A stretch of DNA of 36,889 nt from GYS-P2D sp964522505 (GCA_964522505.1 CAZFWJ010000032.1:1-36889), one strand, 5' to 3'; numbered from the stretch's first letter, positions 1-9,777 are shown. The notes: generated by a model from the letters alone, not told the origin. Numbers and translations are program-made.

Positions 1-628
1 GGCTTGCTGCGGCGGCAGCACCTGACCCTGCACTTGAGCCACAGGTATTGCGATCGAGCTTATATGGATTTTTGGTCAGCCCTCCGAGCCCGCTCCATCC
101 ACTGGTACTGCTCTCTCCTCTGAAGTTAGCCCATTCAGATAAATTGGCCTTAGCGATGATCACTGCGCCAGCGTCTCTAAGCAGCTGAGTGACATGCGCG
201 TCTCGAGGCGGATAAGATCCATCTAAGGCACGGGAGCCTGCTGTCGTCGGCATATCGGCAGTGTCGATATTATCCTTTAAGATTACTGGAATGCCGAACA
301 AGTGACCCTTCGTTTTCTTATTCTTCATCTGCCTATCCAAGGCCTCTGCTCTCTCGAGAGCATTAGGATTGACGTATATGATTGAATTAAGCGCTGGACC
401 ATTGACATCTATCGTCTGAATGCGGTCTAAGTATAATTGGGTCAGATCTTTGATGCTAATCTGTTGTTCATCGATGAGCTTTCGTAAGGCTAATATGCCG
501 ACTTCAGCTATGTCATATGTGCTGATATCTATCTTGGGATGATTAGCAGTTTTACAAGAGCTGAGCGGCAGTAATATGCTCCCTCCTACGAGTGCGCTAA
601 GCTCTAATTGGAATGTACGTCGATTCAT
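1..628 (-). CDS. Amidase-family lipoprotein, N-terminal 209 residues (3' end outside window)
   Basis: This is the N-terminal part of an amidase-signature (GatA-like) hydrolase that cleaves amide bonds through a Ser-cisSer-Lys triad. It was translated from the ATG at 626-628 and is open to the window edge. The start resembles a twin-arginine lipoprotein signal: MNRRTFQ, a hydrophobic stretch, then a lipobox-like LPLSSC ending near residue 25. The catalytic-Lys motif PVILKDNIDT lies near residue 115, and the Gly/Ser-rich amidase signature starts at CGSSAGSG near residue 195, where the window ends. It is probably an envelope-anchored amidase rather than the cytosolic GatA, because GatA has no signal peptide. 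The next gene on the same strand ends 58 bp upstream. The substrate cannot be told. Confidence 0.85.
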   Translation of the reverse strand, partial: MNRRTFQLELSALVGGSILLPLSSCKTANHPKIDISTYDIAEVGILALRKLIDEQQISIKDLTQLYLDRIQTIDVNGPALNSIIYVNPNALERAEALDRQMKNKKTKGHLFGIPVILKDNIDTADMPTTAGSRALDGSYPPRDAHVTQLLRDAGAVIIAKANLSEWANFRGESSTSGWSGLGGLTKNPYKLDRNTCGSSAGSGAAAAAS

Positions 629-686
629 ATCCTCAAGCTAACAAAAAATCAAAACAGAAGGGATTAGAATCGATAGAATCAGAATA

Positions 687-2180
687 CTATGTCAGTGAGG
701 ACTGTTTATAGTTTATCGAGAGAAGTGCTAAACCGATAAAGGTCAAGAATCCATTGAGTGCAATGAGCATAGAACCAAACTTGAATCCACCTAATAAAGA
801 CTCACTATTGAGATCAATAAAGAGTGTCAGCAAAGGCGCCACAAGACATACGAGCCAGACCCACATGTCACGGATATTAATCTTGGTAAACATCCCAAAG
901 GCGAATAGCCCCAAGAGCGGCCCATAAGTATATCCAGCAGCTCTAAATAGTTGATTGATGATTGCATCATTATTCAATAATTTGAATAATACGATCACAA
1001 TAAATAGCACAATAGAGAATGCCACATGTACTTTAAGGCGAGTGTTCTTTTTTTCTTCCTCACTACGTTCCTGACGCTCAAAATTTAAGAAGTCTATGCA
1101 AAAGGATGTGGTGAGTGCAGTCAATGCGGAATCCGCGCTACTATAGGCTGCAGCAATTAGTCCAAGTATGAAAATGATACCTATACCTGAACCAAGATGA
1201 TTGAGAGCGATTTCTGGATACATGAGATCCGTACGATCAGGTATCGCTATGCCTGACTTCATGCTATACACATAAAGTAGCCCTCCCAATATTAGGAATA
1301 ACAGATTAGCAAAGATGAGGATGAAGCTAAACGCGAATACATTCTTTTGTGCATCACCGAGGGATTTACAGGTCAGGTTCTTCTGCATCATGTCTTGATC
1401 GAGACCGGTCATAACAATGGCGATCAGTGCACCACTGATAAATTGCTTGTAGAAATTATTGGGATCGGACCATCCATCTCCGAAGTAAAACATCTCCGTG
1501 TATCCTGCACTTGAAATCTCTCCCCACAGTTCACCAAGTCCCAGATTGAGGCTTCCTCCTATAGCCCATATCGTTAAGATCACGGCACCGAGCATGCAAC
1601 TGGTCTGAATGGTGTCTGTCCATACGATCGTCTTAATTCCTCCTCGATATGTGTATATCCATATCAATATGATCGTGATGGCTACAGTCGCATAGAAGGA
1701 TACGCCCAAGCCTTCCATCACAAAACTTTGCAATACGATGGCGACTAAAAATAACCTGAACGAAGCACCGACAATTCGACTAATTAGAAAAAATCCTGCT
1801 CCTGTCTTGTAGGATAATACGCCGAATCGCTGTCTGAGATACCCATAGATTGTGGTAAGGTTTAGCCTGTAGTACAGCGGCATCAATACGGTCGCTATGA
1901 CCAAATAGCCTACCAAATAACCCATAACCATCTGCATGTACGAAAGATTCATATTGTATCCGCCAGCGCCAACTACACCTGGTATTGAGATGAAAGTAAC
2001 TCCTGAAAGTGATGTCCCGATCATACCGAAAGCCACAAGATACCAGGGAGACTTCTTATTAGCTGTGAAGAAGGTTTGATTATTAGCCCCTCTTGAGGTG
2101 ATCATCGAGATGACTATCAAAAACAAGAAATATCCTATGATGACAGCTAAGGTCGTAGTAGGAGATATCGCATTGCTCAT
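687..2180 (-). CDS. Sodium:solute symporter (SSS) family transporter
   Basis: This 497-residue polytopic inner-membrane protein of the sodium/solute symporter family uses the Na+ gradient to import a small solute. It has about 13 hydrophobic segments. The N-terminal part shows family-typical FFTANKKSPW, then GTSLSGVTFISIPG around residues 55-70, and AAAYSSADSALTALTTSF near residue 345, which corresponds to the conserved Ser/Thr-rich TM8 region that binds Na+. The length is normal for the family. It is preceded on the same strand by the DUF7033 gene (30 bp gap), and they may be cotranscribed. SSS subfamilies carry sugars, amino acids, sialic acid, iodide and more, and the sequence alone does not choose among them. 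Confidence 0.9.
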   Translation of the reverse strand: MSNAISPTTTLAVIIGYFLFLIVISMITSRGANNQTFFTANKKSPWYLVAFGMIGTSLSGVTFISIPGVVGAGGYNMNLSYMQMVMGYLVGYLVIATVLMPLYYRLNLTTIYGYLRQRFGVLSYKTGAGFFLISRIVGASFRLFLVAIVLQSFVMEGLGVSFYATVAITIILIWIYTYRGGIKTIVWTDTIQTSCMLGAVILTIWAIGGSLNLGLGELWGEISSAGYTEMFYFGDGWSDPNNFYKQFISGALIAIVMTGLDQDMMQKNLTCKSLGDAQKNVFAFSFILIFANLLFLILGGLLYVYSMKSGIAIPDRTDLMYPEIALNHLGSGIGIIFILGLIAAAYSSADSALTALTTSFCIDFLNFERQERSEEEKKNTRLKVHVAFSIVLFIVIVLFKLLNNDAIINQLFRAAGYTYGPLLGLFAFGMFTKINIRDMWVWLVCLVAPLLTLFIDLNSESLLGGFKFGSMLIALNGFLTFIGLALLSINYKQSSLT

Positions 2181-2210
2181 AAAGTATTTATGATTTCTTA
2201 CAGGTCAAAT

Positions 2211-3515
2211 CTAAGCCTTTAGCAGATATTCAAAGGTATTCTCCCAACCATCCCAACCATGAGCAGCCGAAAATGAGCTGTTGTGCCAAATGAATTCTAA
2301 GGTGCCGTTGACATTAGTAATTGTTTTCTTGAGCTTGTCAATAACGACCAACGACTGTTCAGGATTAAGCTTGAGGTAACGCTTGAGCGTGACATCCATC
2401 AGACATGGGCTATGAATAGTGAGATCAGTAGCCTTCTCTCGGCTCAGGTCATACCATTGAAAGGGATGACAGGTAGATGCTCTAAATCCTATCCGATCAG
2501 CGTACATCATGCTATGATCCTCAGTGAGACCAGCAGAGATCAAGGCTTGATAAGTCTGTGGCATAGACATTTTCAGATAGTGTTGCCGGGTTCGAGTTAT
2601 TTGTTGACCAGTGATCCCGGCAAGGATTTGAATTTCTTCAGTGATAGTCGATGCCGCACTGTGAGAGGAGTATGAAGGATGAATACCAATAAGATTGGAT
2701 ATGCTTATGAGCTTAGCCAGCTGGTTAAATTCATCTGTGCCGATTAGATGATTTTCATCATAGGGCTTCTGATAATTACAGAGAAAAAAGAATATCGACT
2801 CTGGATAGGGCTGTAAGCGCTCCAAGAGATAATCGTAGGTGTCATACGGATCGCTACGATTCCTTAAGTAGGATAGGCGAGCACTAACCTTGGTCTGATC
2901 TCCTATGATAATGTCCCGAGCAAGACCAGCAAGATTGCGCCATTCCTTGTTTTTGTAGGCATATGGAATATCGATGTCGATAGTAGGTACGTACTTTATT
3001 CCAAGACTTCTATCAAAACGGTGTTTGGTTTTAGATTCGATGAGGCCTTCAATATAGATGAGCCATAAGTCGATGATTGGCTCCTGTATAAAGCCATGCT
3101 TTACTGCTGCCGATTGATCGCTGATCCAACGACCGTGCTCATCGGTGTCCTGTAATTCATATTCCTCATACCTTGATAAGAGATAGAAAACCATGGAGAA
3201 AAAATCAAAGTCGAGATCTAAATCATTATCCTTGATATGAAATAACTTGCTGTGGGTATCGGTAAAGTCTGGATTGATATCAGTTGGGGCGATTCCAGTC
3301 TTAGATAAGAGGCCACAATCAGGGATGCTTAAGGAGTATTCGCCCGTAGGGTTTGGTCCATAATTAATGATAATGTTGCTGCGGGCAGGAAATTCTTGAT
3401 TGATGATCACTGGGATCGACCACCTGTTTTCGAGCCATTGGGCTATATATTCGAGGCGAGGCGAAATAAAATGACTCCAGATGACAACTTTCATTGATGA
3501 CTTGTTGTAAGACAT
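2211..3515 (-). CDS. DUF7033 / polysaccharide deacetylase-like protein
   Basis: This 434-residue cytosolic protein matches a Bacteroidota family with an N-terminal DUF7033-type domain (motif FYLLSRYEEYE near residue 110) and a C-terminal NodB-like barrel. Features consistent with a carbohydrate-esterase metal site are PTIDIDIPY near residue 177 (Asp pair), HPSYSSH near residue 278 (paired His) and a late FIWHNSSF near residue 408. Members are annotated as polysaccharide deacetylases, but activity and substrate are not established, and no signal peptide is visible. The start is uncertain: the ATG at 3513-3515 and a second in-frame ATG seven codons later (3492-3494, giving MKVVIWSH) are both plausible, and the second fits the beginning of the first beta strand better. 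It is divergent from the gene at 3562. Confidence 0.75.
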   Translation of the reverse strand: MSYNKSSMKVVIWSHFISPRLEYIAQWLENRWSIPVIINQEFPARSNIIINYGPNPTGEYSLSIPDCGLLSKTGIAPTDINPDFTDTHSKLFHIKDNDLDLDFDFFSMVFYLLSRYEEYELQDTDEHGRWISDQSAAVKHGFIQEPIIDLWLIYIEGLIESKTKHRFDRSLGIKYVPTIDIDIPYAYKNKEWRNLAGLARDIIIGDQTKVSARLSYLRNRSDPYDTYDYLLERLQPYPESIFFFLCNYQKPYDENHLIGTDEFNQLAKLISISNLIGIHPSYSSHSAASTITEEIQILAGITGQQITRTRQHYLKMSMPQTYQALISAGLTEDHSMMYADRIGFRASTCHPFQWYDLSREKATDLTIHSPCLMDVTLKRYLKLNPEQSLVVIDKLKKTITNVNGTLEFIWHNSSFSAAHGWDGWENTFEYLLKA

Positions 3516-3561
3516 TGGACAGTTAGCAAGGTTAGTATTATTATTCTATTTTAGACGGTAT

Positions 3562-4362
3562 ATGCTTGTACGTTTTTTTATAGCTATAATTTTCACAGGG
3601 TTAGTATCGAGTGTTGGCATTAGCCAGACTACCTTTCAACCTAAGCCTATAGAGTATAATCTCAAAGGTGTGGTGTATAGTACAGAGCGATTGTTTGAGA
3701 TAAGGCCTCATATTGAGGGCTTTAGCATTGCTTATAAGAAAGGAACCCTGAAGAGTTACTACAAGACGACTTACCAATCATTTGAATTTGGTTTTTATAA
3801 GGATTCTAGGGAGAGTCGCCAAGAGATTTTTGGTGAGCGTATAGATGGTTTACCACGAGATCCATTCATTTTTGGGAAGAGTAGTCAGTTTTTTACGCTT
3901 AGGTTCACCTATGGTCAGAAGCGCTATCTGTCAGAGAAGACTCGTCGTAAAGGAGTTGCAATAGGTTTGATTTATGAAGGGGGAGCGAGCCTCGGGTTGA
4001 TAAAACCATATTTTCTCAGAGTTATAAGGAGAGATCCTGGGCAAGTGGATCCAACAGTAGAGACGCTCGAGTATAGTGATGAGGTGCGTGATGATTTTTT
4101 AGATTTTAACAATATATATGGCGGCACCAATTTTTTCACGGGTATAACCGATGTCATTCCGACTCTCGGCATTCATGGCAAGGTTGGTCTACACTGGGCC
4201 TTAGGAGCATTTGAAGAAAAAGTTAAGGCATTTGAAGTAGGACTGATGGTTGATATCTTTCCGAGAGAGATTCCATTGCTCATCGAGAGAGATGATATCA
4301 GGAATTCATTTATCCTTCCTAAGTTGTATGCATCTTATCAGTTCGGTCGCCGCAAGTTGTAA
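3562..4362 (+). CDS. Putative outer-membrane beta-barrel protein of unknown function
   Basis: This 266-residue protein has a clear Sec signal peptide (MLVRFFIAIIFTGLVSSVGISQ, cut after about residue 22). Its mature part has alternating aromatic and polar strands, such as FEFGFYKD, FFTLRFTYGQKRYL, GVAIGLIYEGGASLGL, VGLHWALGAF and KAFEVGLMVDIFP, and it ends in LYASYQFGRRKL. This looks like a small outer-membrane barrel. I do not recognise a named family. It lies 57 bp before lipA, but a separate lipA promoter sits in its last codons and the gap, so cotranscription is optional. No function is assigned. Confidence 0.75.
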   Translation: MLVRFFIAIIFTGLVSSVGISQTTFQPKPIEYNLKGVVYSTERLFEIRPHIEGFSIAYKKGTLKSYYKTTYQSFEFGFYKDSRESRQEIFGERIDGLPRDPFIFGKSSQFFTLRFTYGQKRYLSEKTRRKGVAIGLIYEGGASLGLIKPYFLRVIRRDPGQVDPTVETLEYSDEVRDDFLDFNNIYGGTNFFTGITDVIPTLGIHGKVGLHWALGAFEEKVKAFEVGLMVDIFPREIPLLIERDDIRNSFILPKLYASYQFGRRKL

Positions 4363-4388
4363 GTGACCAGGAAGTCTTAATATATTTG
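4357..4388 (+). promoter_or_regulatory. Putative Bacteroidota-type promoter for lipA
   Basis: A TTG at 4357-4359 is followed after 21 bp by TATATTTG at 4381-4388. The second element is a perfect match to the Bacteroidota -7 consensus TAnnTTTG, and the spacing is in the range reported for the -33/-7 pair. It predicts a start site around 4393 and a leader of about 25 nt before the GTG at 4420. The -33 element overlaps the end of the upstream gene. Confidence 0.6.
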
Positions 4389-4419
4389 AGCATTATTTTA
4401 ATTAGACCAAGAATAGTCC

Positions 4420-5298
4420 GTGGTAGAATTACCTGTAGTAAGTAAGGAATCTAAAGAAGCCCGAGTTCGAAAGCCAGATTGGCTCAGAGTGAAACTGCCT
4501 ATCGGTGAAGACTATAAGCGAGTCAGAAGACTTGTGGATGAGTATCAGCTGCATACGATATGTCAGAGTGGAAATTGCCCAAATATGGGCGAATGTTGGG
4601 GGGCAGGTACCGCCACATTTATGATATTAGGTAATGTATGTACAAGATCATGCTCCTTCTGTGCTGTGAAGACTGGTCGTCCTCCAGAATATGACGCAGA
4701 TGAACCGCGACGAGTAGCAGAAGCTATTATGCTTATGCAAGTAAAACATGCGGTGCTTACCTCTGTAAATCGTGATGAACTCAAAGATCGTGGTGCCGAG
4801 ATATGGTATCAGACAGTCGTACAAACCAAAAATCTATCTCCAACCACAACTATTGAAACCCTTATTCCAGATACTAAAGCCAATTGGGAAGCTCTCGAAC
4901 GTATGATTGAGGGTGGACAGGAAGTGGTGAGCCACAACATGGAGACTGTGTCACGACTCTATCGTATGGTCAGACCACAAGCTAAATATGCTCGTAGCCT
5001 CGAACAAATCAAGAGAACCAAAGCTTATGGTAAGCGCACTAAATCTGGTTTTATGGTTGGTTTAGGAGAAACCAAGGATGAAGTTCTGCACATACTTGAT
5101 GATCTCAGAGAGCACGACTGTGATGTTGTCACCATAGGTCAGTATCTACAACCAACTAAGCGTCATCTCGAAGTAGCTGATTACATACATCCAGACTTGT
5201 TCAAATTGTATGAAGAAGAGGGGTATAAGCGAGGCTTTGATTTTGTAGAGAGTGGTCCACTTGTTCGATCATCCTATCACGCTGAGAGACATCTTTAA
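4420..5298 (+). CDS. lipA: Lipoyl synthase
   Basis: This radical-SAM enzyme inserts two sulfurs into protein-bound octanoyl groups to make the lipoyl cofactor of pyruvate and 2-oxoglutarate dehydrogenases and the glycine cleavage system. At 292 residues it is the normal length. The auxiliary-cluster motif C48-x4-C53-x5-C59 (CQSGNCPNMGEC) and the radical-SAM CxxxCxxC motif at C74, C78 and C81 (CTRSCSFC) are both intact. The C-terminal RSSYHA motif, whose Ser binds the auxiliary cluster, is at the very end. The start is GTG at 4420; no ATG lies nearby in frame, and the predicted promoter fits. No lipB is visible in this window. Confidence 0.97.
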   Translation: MVELPVVSKESKEARVRKPDWLRVKLPIGEDYKRVRRLVDEYQLHTICQSGNCPNMGECWGAGTATFMILGNVCTRSCSFCAVKTGRPPEYDADEPRRVAEAIMLMQVKHAVLTSVNRDELKDRGAEIWYQTVVQTKNLSPTTTIETLIPDTKANWEALERMIEGGQEVVSHNMETVSRLYRMVRPQAKYARSLEQIKRTKAYGKRTKSGFMVGLGETKDEVLHILDDLREHDCDVVTIGQYLQPTKRHLEVADYIHPDLFKLYEEEGYKRGFDFVESGPLVRSSYHAERHL

Positions 5299-5380
5299 GA
5301 TCGGACATATATTGTCAATTTGTATATCTATTTTGTAATACCCCTTGACCTGAGCTATCTTGTCAATTCAATCGTAAATC

Positions 5381-7921
5381 ATGAGTGTTAAGTCTGTTCT
5401 ACTGTCGTTTTGGCCTATTCCAGTGCTTTTACTGTTGTCTGTATTGTTGTTTTTACCCGAATTTCAGGGTAAGACATTGCAGAGAGGGGATACAATCCAA
5501 GGTGAAGCTAAGGTTCAGGCGATGAGACATTACCAAGAGAATAAGAAGCCAGCCTATATCTGGAACCCTGGACAATTTGCTGGTATGCCCATACTCTATG
5601 GTGTCCCGAGTAGAACTAACCTACTACTCTATGTCGATAGAATTATGCGTGTCGGAACCGAAAGGCCTGTAAACATTTTTTTTCTCGGCTTTTTATGCAG
5701 TTTTCTATTAGGGCGGCTTGCGTTTAAATTTGATAATCTGACATCCATCTTACTCTCCGTGCTGACAATTCTGCCCATTACTAATCTGATATTGTGGAAG
5801 GCTGGTCATACAAGTAAAATTGATGTGCTTGTCTATACACCGATGATTATTCTTGGGGTGATTTATCTGTTCGAAAAACGTAAATACTTGTTGGGAGGTG
5901 TTATTTTCTCTTACGGATTGGGTATGTCACTGTTTGCCCGTCATCCACAGATGACTTATTATATTTTCATGATATTCCTGATATATGGAATTGTCAAATT
6001 GGTACAACTGGCCAGAAAACAGATAGAGCTTAAACCGCTGATGCTTGGACTCGGTATGGTTGTGATCGCCTCGGCGCTAAGTCTAGGTACCAGTGCCAGT
6101 AAAATCTGGACTATGCAGGTCCACTCCGAGCAATCATTGAGGGGTAAAAGAATCCTAACTAAGGTTGATACCAATGCAGGAGGCGAGAGTTCTAGTAAAA
6201 AAGGTGGTTTAGATTGGGACTATGCCATGACCTGGTCCAATGATTGGACGGATATAGTGGCGACAATAATTCCAGGATTTAATGGAGGTTCGTCTGGCGA
6301 GCCTGTATCTACAAAATCAGATTCATTTAAAACCCTTAGACTGGAGCGGGCACCACTTTATTGGGGCGCATTGCCATTTACAGAATCTCCAATGTATGTG
6401 GGTATTCTGGCATTCTTCTTATTTATTTGGGGCGCCAACTATGTTAAAGGACATTTCAAATGGTGGTTAGTAATAGGAGTCTTACTTACATATCTGATCT
6501 CTATGGGTAAAAACTTAGAGTGGTTCAATCACTTTATTTTTGACCTCTTTCCTTATTACAATAAGTTTAGAACCCCTCAGTCCATTCTATCTGTTACGCC
6601 ATACTTCATGACGATCTTGGGAGTAATGGGCATCCACAAGTTTATCAAAGAAGGGAGGAGTCCTGACTTTAACAAGTCCTTCTATATCGCACTGGGCTCA
6701 TTAGGGGCTCTGTGTTTAGCCGGCATGCTACTTTTTCCTAATATGATGAGCTTTGAAGCGCCAACAGATGCTAGGTACGCACAACAGGGTATAGATGTTT
6801 CTGTGTTTTTAAAGGATCGTCAGAGTATGATGAGTAGAGATAGTATGAGGAGTCTGATGATCTTGCTTGTTTCAGCTGGCGCAATGTTTCTGTATGCATT
6901 GGAGAAAATAAAGGCAAATCTGATGGTAGGAGTATTAGTTCTGGTCGGATTGTTTGACAACGTTATGCTCAATAATCGTTATCTGAGTTTTGATGATTAC
7001 GTTTCAGAACGAACCATAGAGTCTCATTACGAAAAGCGTCCTGTAGATGAGCAGATACTTAGTCTCGAGAAAGAAAGGCATGCTTACCGTGTTCAGGATC
7101 TCTCGATTAACACATACAACTCTGCTTTAGGATCCTACTACCATAACACTATTGGCGGTTATGATCCTGTCAAGCTTCGACGATATCAAGATCTACTTGA
7201 GGGTTATATAATTAATAACAACATGTCTGTTTTAAATATGCTGAACACTAAGTATTTCATAGGCAGAACACAGAATGGTCAAGATGAGCGCATTCAGGTC
7301 AATGCTGGTGCACTCGGCAATGCATGGTTTATTAAAAATATTAGCACGGTGGCTACTCCGGATGATGAGTTTTCTGCCCTTGAAACATTGAATACTGCAG
7401 AAACTGCGGTAATGTGCCAACGTGATTTTTCTGAGGCCCAAGTAATGGAGAGCAAACAATATGTAACCAATGGATCAATCAGAGTTACCGATTATAATCC
7501 TGACAATATTTCCTATGAGTCTAACAATTCTGGTGATGGTTTTGCGGTTTTTTCGGAGGTTTGGTTTGATGGAAAAAGCTGGGATGTTTCGATCGATGGC
7601 ACAGAGGTGCCCTACTATAGGGTAAACTACCTGTTGCGTGGATTAGAGATTCCTGCAGGGAATCACCAAATTGAATTTAGATTTAGACCTGACTCATTTT
7701 TTACAGGAGAAAAAATTTCGTTGGCCTCCTCAGGCATACTATTGTTGCTCATATTTGGACTCTTGGCTTACGAGTTTAAGAATAATAGAGCGAGTTTAAT
7801 CCCTACAGCAACTGGAGATATAGGTTCTTCGGAATCGATGGCTGAAGAGGTGGTATCAAAGCCTATCAAGAAGACAATTGCCAAAACTGTTAAGAAGAAA
7901 AAGAAGAAGAAAAAGAAATAG
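5381..7921 (+). CDS. YfhO-family polytopic membrane protein with poly-lysine tail
   Basis: This 846-residue protein resembles the large YfhO-type membrane proteins, a GT-C-like family linked to glycosylation of surface polymers. It has an N-terminal membrane anchor, a first-loop motif with RGDTIQGEAK, about a dozen membrane helices to roughly residue 560, and a C-terminal soluble domain (about 560-770) with VFSEVWFDGKSWDVSIDG and IEFRFRPDSFFTGEKIS, followed by a last helix and a basic tail. Bacteroidota homologues are common and mostly uncharacterised. The protein ends in nine consecutive lysines encoded by mixed AAG/AAA codons. It starts at ATG 5381 and is 82 bp downstream of lipA, with no shared function evident. 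The neighbouring GT2 gene is convergent and separated by 5 bp. Confidence 0.85.
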   Translation: MSVKSVLLSFWPIPVLLLLSVLLFLPEFQGKTLQRGDTIQGEAKVQAMRHYQENKKPAYIWNPGQFAGMPILYGVPSRTNLLLYVDRIMRVGTERPVNIFFLGFLCSFLLGRLAFKFDNLTSILLSVLTILPITNLILWKAGHTSKIDVLVYTPMIILGVIYLFEKRKYLLGGVIFSYGLGMSLFARHPQMTYYIFMIFLIYGIVKLVQLARKQIELKPLMLGLGMVVIASALSLGTSASKIWTMQVHSEQSLRGKRILTKVDTNAGGESSSKKGGLDWDYAMTWSNDWTDIVATIIPGFNGGSSGEPVSTKSDSFKTLRLERAPLYWGALPFTESPMYVGILAFFLFIWGANYVKGHFKWWLVIGVLLTYLISMGKNLEWFNHFIFDLFPYYNKFRTPQSILSVTPYFMTILGVMGIHKFIKEGRSPDFNKSFYIALGSLGALCLAGMLLFPNMMSFEAPTDARYAQQGIDVSVFLKDRQSMMSRDSMRSLMILLVSAGAMFLYALEKIKANLMVGVLVLVGLFDNVMLNNRYLSFDDYVSERTIESHYEKRPVDEQILSLEKERHAYRVQDLSINTYNSALGSYYHNTIGGYDPVKLRRYQDLLEGYIINNNMSVLNMLNTKYFIGRTQNGQDERIQVNAGALGNAWFIKNISTVATPDDEFSALETLNTAETAVMCQRDFSEAQVMESKQYVTNGSIRVTDYNPDNISYESNNSGDGFAVFSEVWFDGKSWDVSIDGTEVPYYRVNYLLRGLEIPAGNHQIEFRFRPDSFFTGEKISLASSGILLLLIFGLLAYEFKNNRASLIPTATGDIGSSESMAEEVVSKPIKKTIAKTVKKKKKKKKK

Positions 7922-7926
7922 AATTT

Positions 7927-8943
7927 CTACTTGTAGTAGTTCTTCGTTATGCCGATTGCAGTCGGCTTCTTCAGTATCCATTTCTGCCAGATGCCATTGA
8001 GCGAGCCAATAGCATATGCGAAAACTTGAATAAATAGAGTCAGTATTGAAAGTAGGGCGACCCTCAATGATCTATACTCCAAGAATGATTGAAAGGCTAT
8101 GAAAATTATGAGAACTAACAATCCAATAAGCCCTAGTCTTAGAAGCATAAAGCTCCAAGAGAAAAATGGCGATAATATCAGTATCGATAATCCAATAAGG
8201 AGTATAACGGCTGGTGCAAGATGAATTGGCTTAAGCATATTTGGATGAAGAGCGGCCAAGTTGATTCTGGTGACCCCCCAATTATGAATTTGCTTAAAGA
8301 ATCGCCAGAGGCTAGTCCTCCTCTTATGATATACATACGCCTCAGAAATTAGTCCTACCTTAAATCCCGCGGCATAGATCCGAGCCGAATAGTCCATGTC
8401 CTGACCATGGCGCAATGAGCCAAATCCTCCAATAGTATCATATACAGTTCGGGACATGCCCATATTGAAACTCCGGGGATAAAATTTTGCTATTGATTGT
8501 TTACTACCTCTGGTCCCGCCTGTCCCAATAAAAGAAGTCATGGCATAGTTAATAGCCTTAAGCAATGGAGAGAATGAAGGGTGGTAGGTGTCTGGACCAC
8601 CAAATGCTTCGTACCCTTCCGCAGTTATTCCTGTGGTTAATTCGGAAAAATATTGCGGCGGCAATAGGCAGTCTGAATCAACGAATATGAAGTACTCCCC
8701 GGTGGCTAAGCTCATACCCCTATTGCGAGCTGGACCAGGGCCTTGATTTTGTTGTTTTGCATAGGTAATCTTGAGATTACCCTTATAGCTATTTATATAT
8801 TCTGAAGTGCCATCAATTGAACCGTCATCGACAATCACTAGTTCAATAGATGTAAGATCATAATCCTGCTGCTCAATAGTGGGTATCAACTCCCTAAGCT
8901 CATTAAGTCTGTTATATGTAGGAATTATGAGGCTAAAAATCAT
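7927..8943 (-). CDS. Family 2 glycosyltransferase, membrane-associated
   Basis: This GT-A fold glycosyltransferase has the N-terminal strand FSLIIPTYNRLNEL, nucleotide-binding VIVDDGSIDGT, RNRGMSLATGEYFIFVDSDC (donor-metal DxD as DSD), and the late acceptor-side GGFGSLRHGQDMDYSAR, which carries the ED-like catalytic region. Two or three hydrophobic segments follow near the C-terminus (about residues 250-320), so it should sit on the inner face of the membrane. The reading frame is open 16 codons further upstream to 8991, but I chose the ATG at 8943 because the family begins with a short Met-hydrophobic strand. That choice leaves 50 bp for a divergent promoter with the methyltransferase. Donor and acceptor are unknown. 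Confidence 0.87.
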   Translation of the reverse strand: MIFSLIIPTYNRLNELRELIPTIEQQDYDLTSIELVIVDDGSIDGTSEYINSYKGNLKITYAKQQNQGPGPARNRGMSLATGEYFIFVDSDCLLPPQYFSELTTGITAEGYEAFGGPDTYHPSFSPLLKAINYAMTSFIGTGGTRGSKQSIAKFYPRSFNMGMSRTVYDTIGGFGSLRHGQDMDYSARIYAAGFKVGLISEAYVYHKRRTSLWRFFKQIHNWGVTRINLAALHPNMLKPIHLAPAVILLIGLSILILSPFFSWSFMLLRLGLIGLLVLIIFIAFQSFLEYRSLRVALLSILTLFIQVFAYAIGSLNGIWQKWILKKPTAIGITKNYYK

Positions 8944-8993
8944 TTCTAAAGATGAAATTAGAGATATTGTGATACATATTAGTAAAAACAATT

Positions 8994-9773
8994 ATGCAAA
9001 GTCGTCATAAGGATCGTCGACAGTATTTCAATGAGCAGGCCATTACTACGAGAGAGTATGTTCTCCCGTTTATTGAAGAGATCAAAAAATTAGAGAAAGG
9101 AGATAGAATATTAGAGGTAGGTTGTGGAGAGGGTGGCAACCTCATTCCATTTATCGAGAGAGGAATGGAAGTCACAGGAGTTGATATTAATACGCGACAA
9201 TTAGATCGAGCGAAGGAGTACCTCGCTGAGTCAGGTTATGATAATGTCAATATTATTAATCAAGATATCTATAAGACGTCGACTGATGAGTTAGGCCAAT
9301 TTGATGTCATTTTTCTGAGAGATGTGATCGAACACATCCCAAATCAGGAACACTTTATGACTTACATCAAGTCTTTCCTAAAGAGTGATGGAGTCATTTT
9401 CTTCGGATTTCCGCCATGGCAGATGCCTTTTGGAGGACATCAACAGATGATTAAAGGATGGATGGGTAAAACGCCATACGTTCATTTGCTCCCAAGGAGT
9501 CTGTATGTCTGGCTAATGAAACAAAGTGGACTAGGAGAAAAAGGTATAGAGACCAGACTTGAGATAGTTGATACGGGCATCAGTCTTGAGCGATTTGAAC
9601 GGTGCGTCAGCCAAGCTGAGTTAAGTATTAGGAGGAAGACTCACTACTTAACTAACCCTAACTATAAGACTAAGTTTAATCTCCCTATTCGGAAGGTGAT
9701 TCCACCATTCAATAGTATTACTGGTCTACGCAACTTGTATACGACTTGTGGGTATTATGTTGTGGGGCAATAG
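8994..9773 (+). CDS. Class I SAM-dependent methyltransferase
   Basis: This 259-residue protein has the Rossmann methyltransferase signature: motif I ILEVGCGEGGNLIPF (about residues 39-53), acidic motif II TGVDIN (about 62-67), INQDIYK, and the motif IV/post region FDVIFLRDVIEHIPNQEHF (about 103-121), which is typical of the Methyltransf_11/UbiE-like group. The C-terminal half (FPPWQMPFGGHQQ onwards) is a substrate-specific cap. The substrate is not known. It is divergent from the GT2 at 7927-8943, so a role in glycan or lipid modification is possible but not shown. Confidence 0.85.
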   Translation: MQSRHKDRRQYFNEQAITTREYVLPFIEEIKKLEKGDRILEVGCGEGGNLIPFIERGMEVTGVDINTRQLDRAKEYLAESGYDNVNIINQDIYKTSTDELGQFDVIFLRDVIEHIPNQEHFMTYIKSFLKSDGVIFFGFPPWQMPFGGHQQMIKGWMGKTPYVHLLPRSLYVWLMKQSGLGEKGIETRLEIVDTGISLERFERCVSQAELSIRRKTHYLTNPNYKTKFNLPIRKVIPPFNSITGLRNLYTTCGYYVVGQ

Positions 9774-9777
9774 AATA

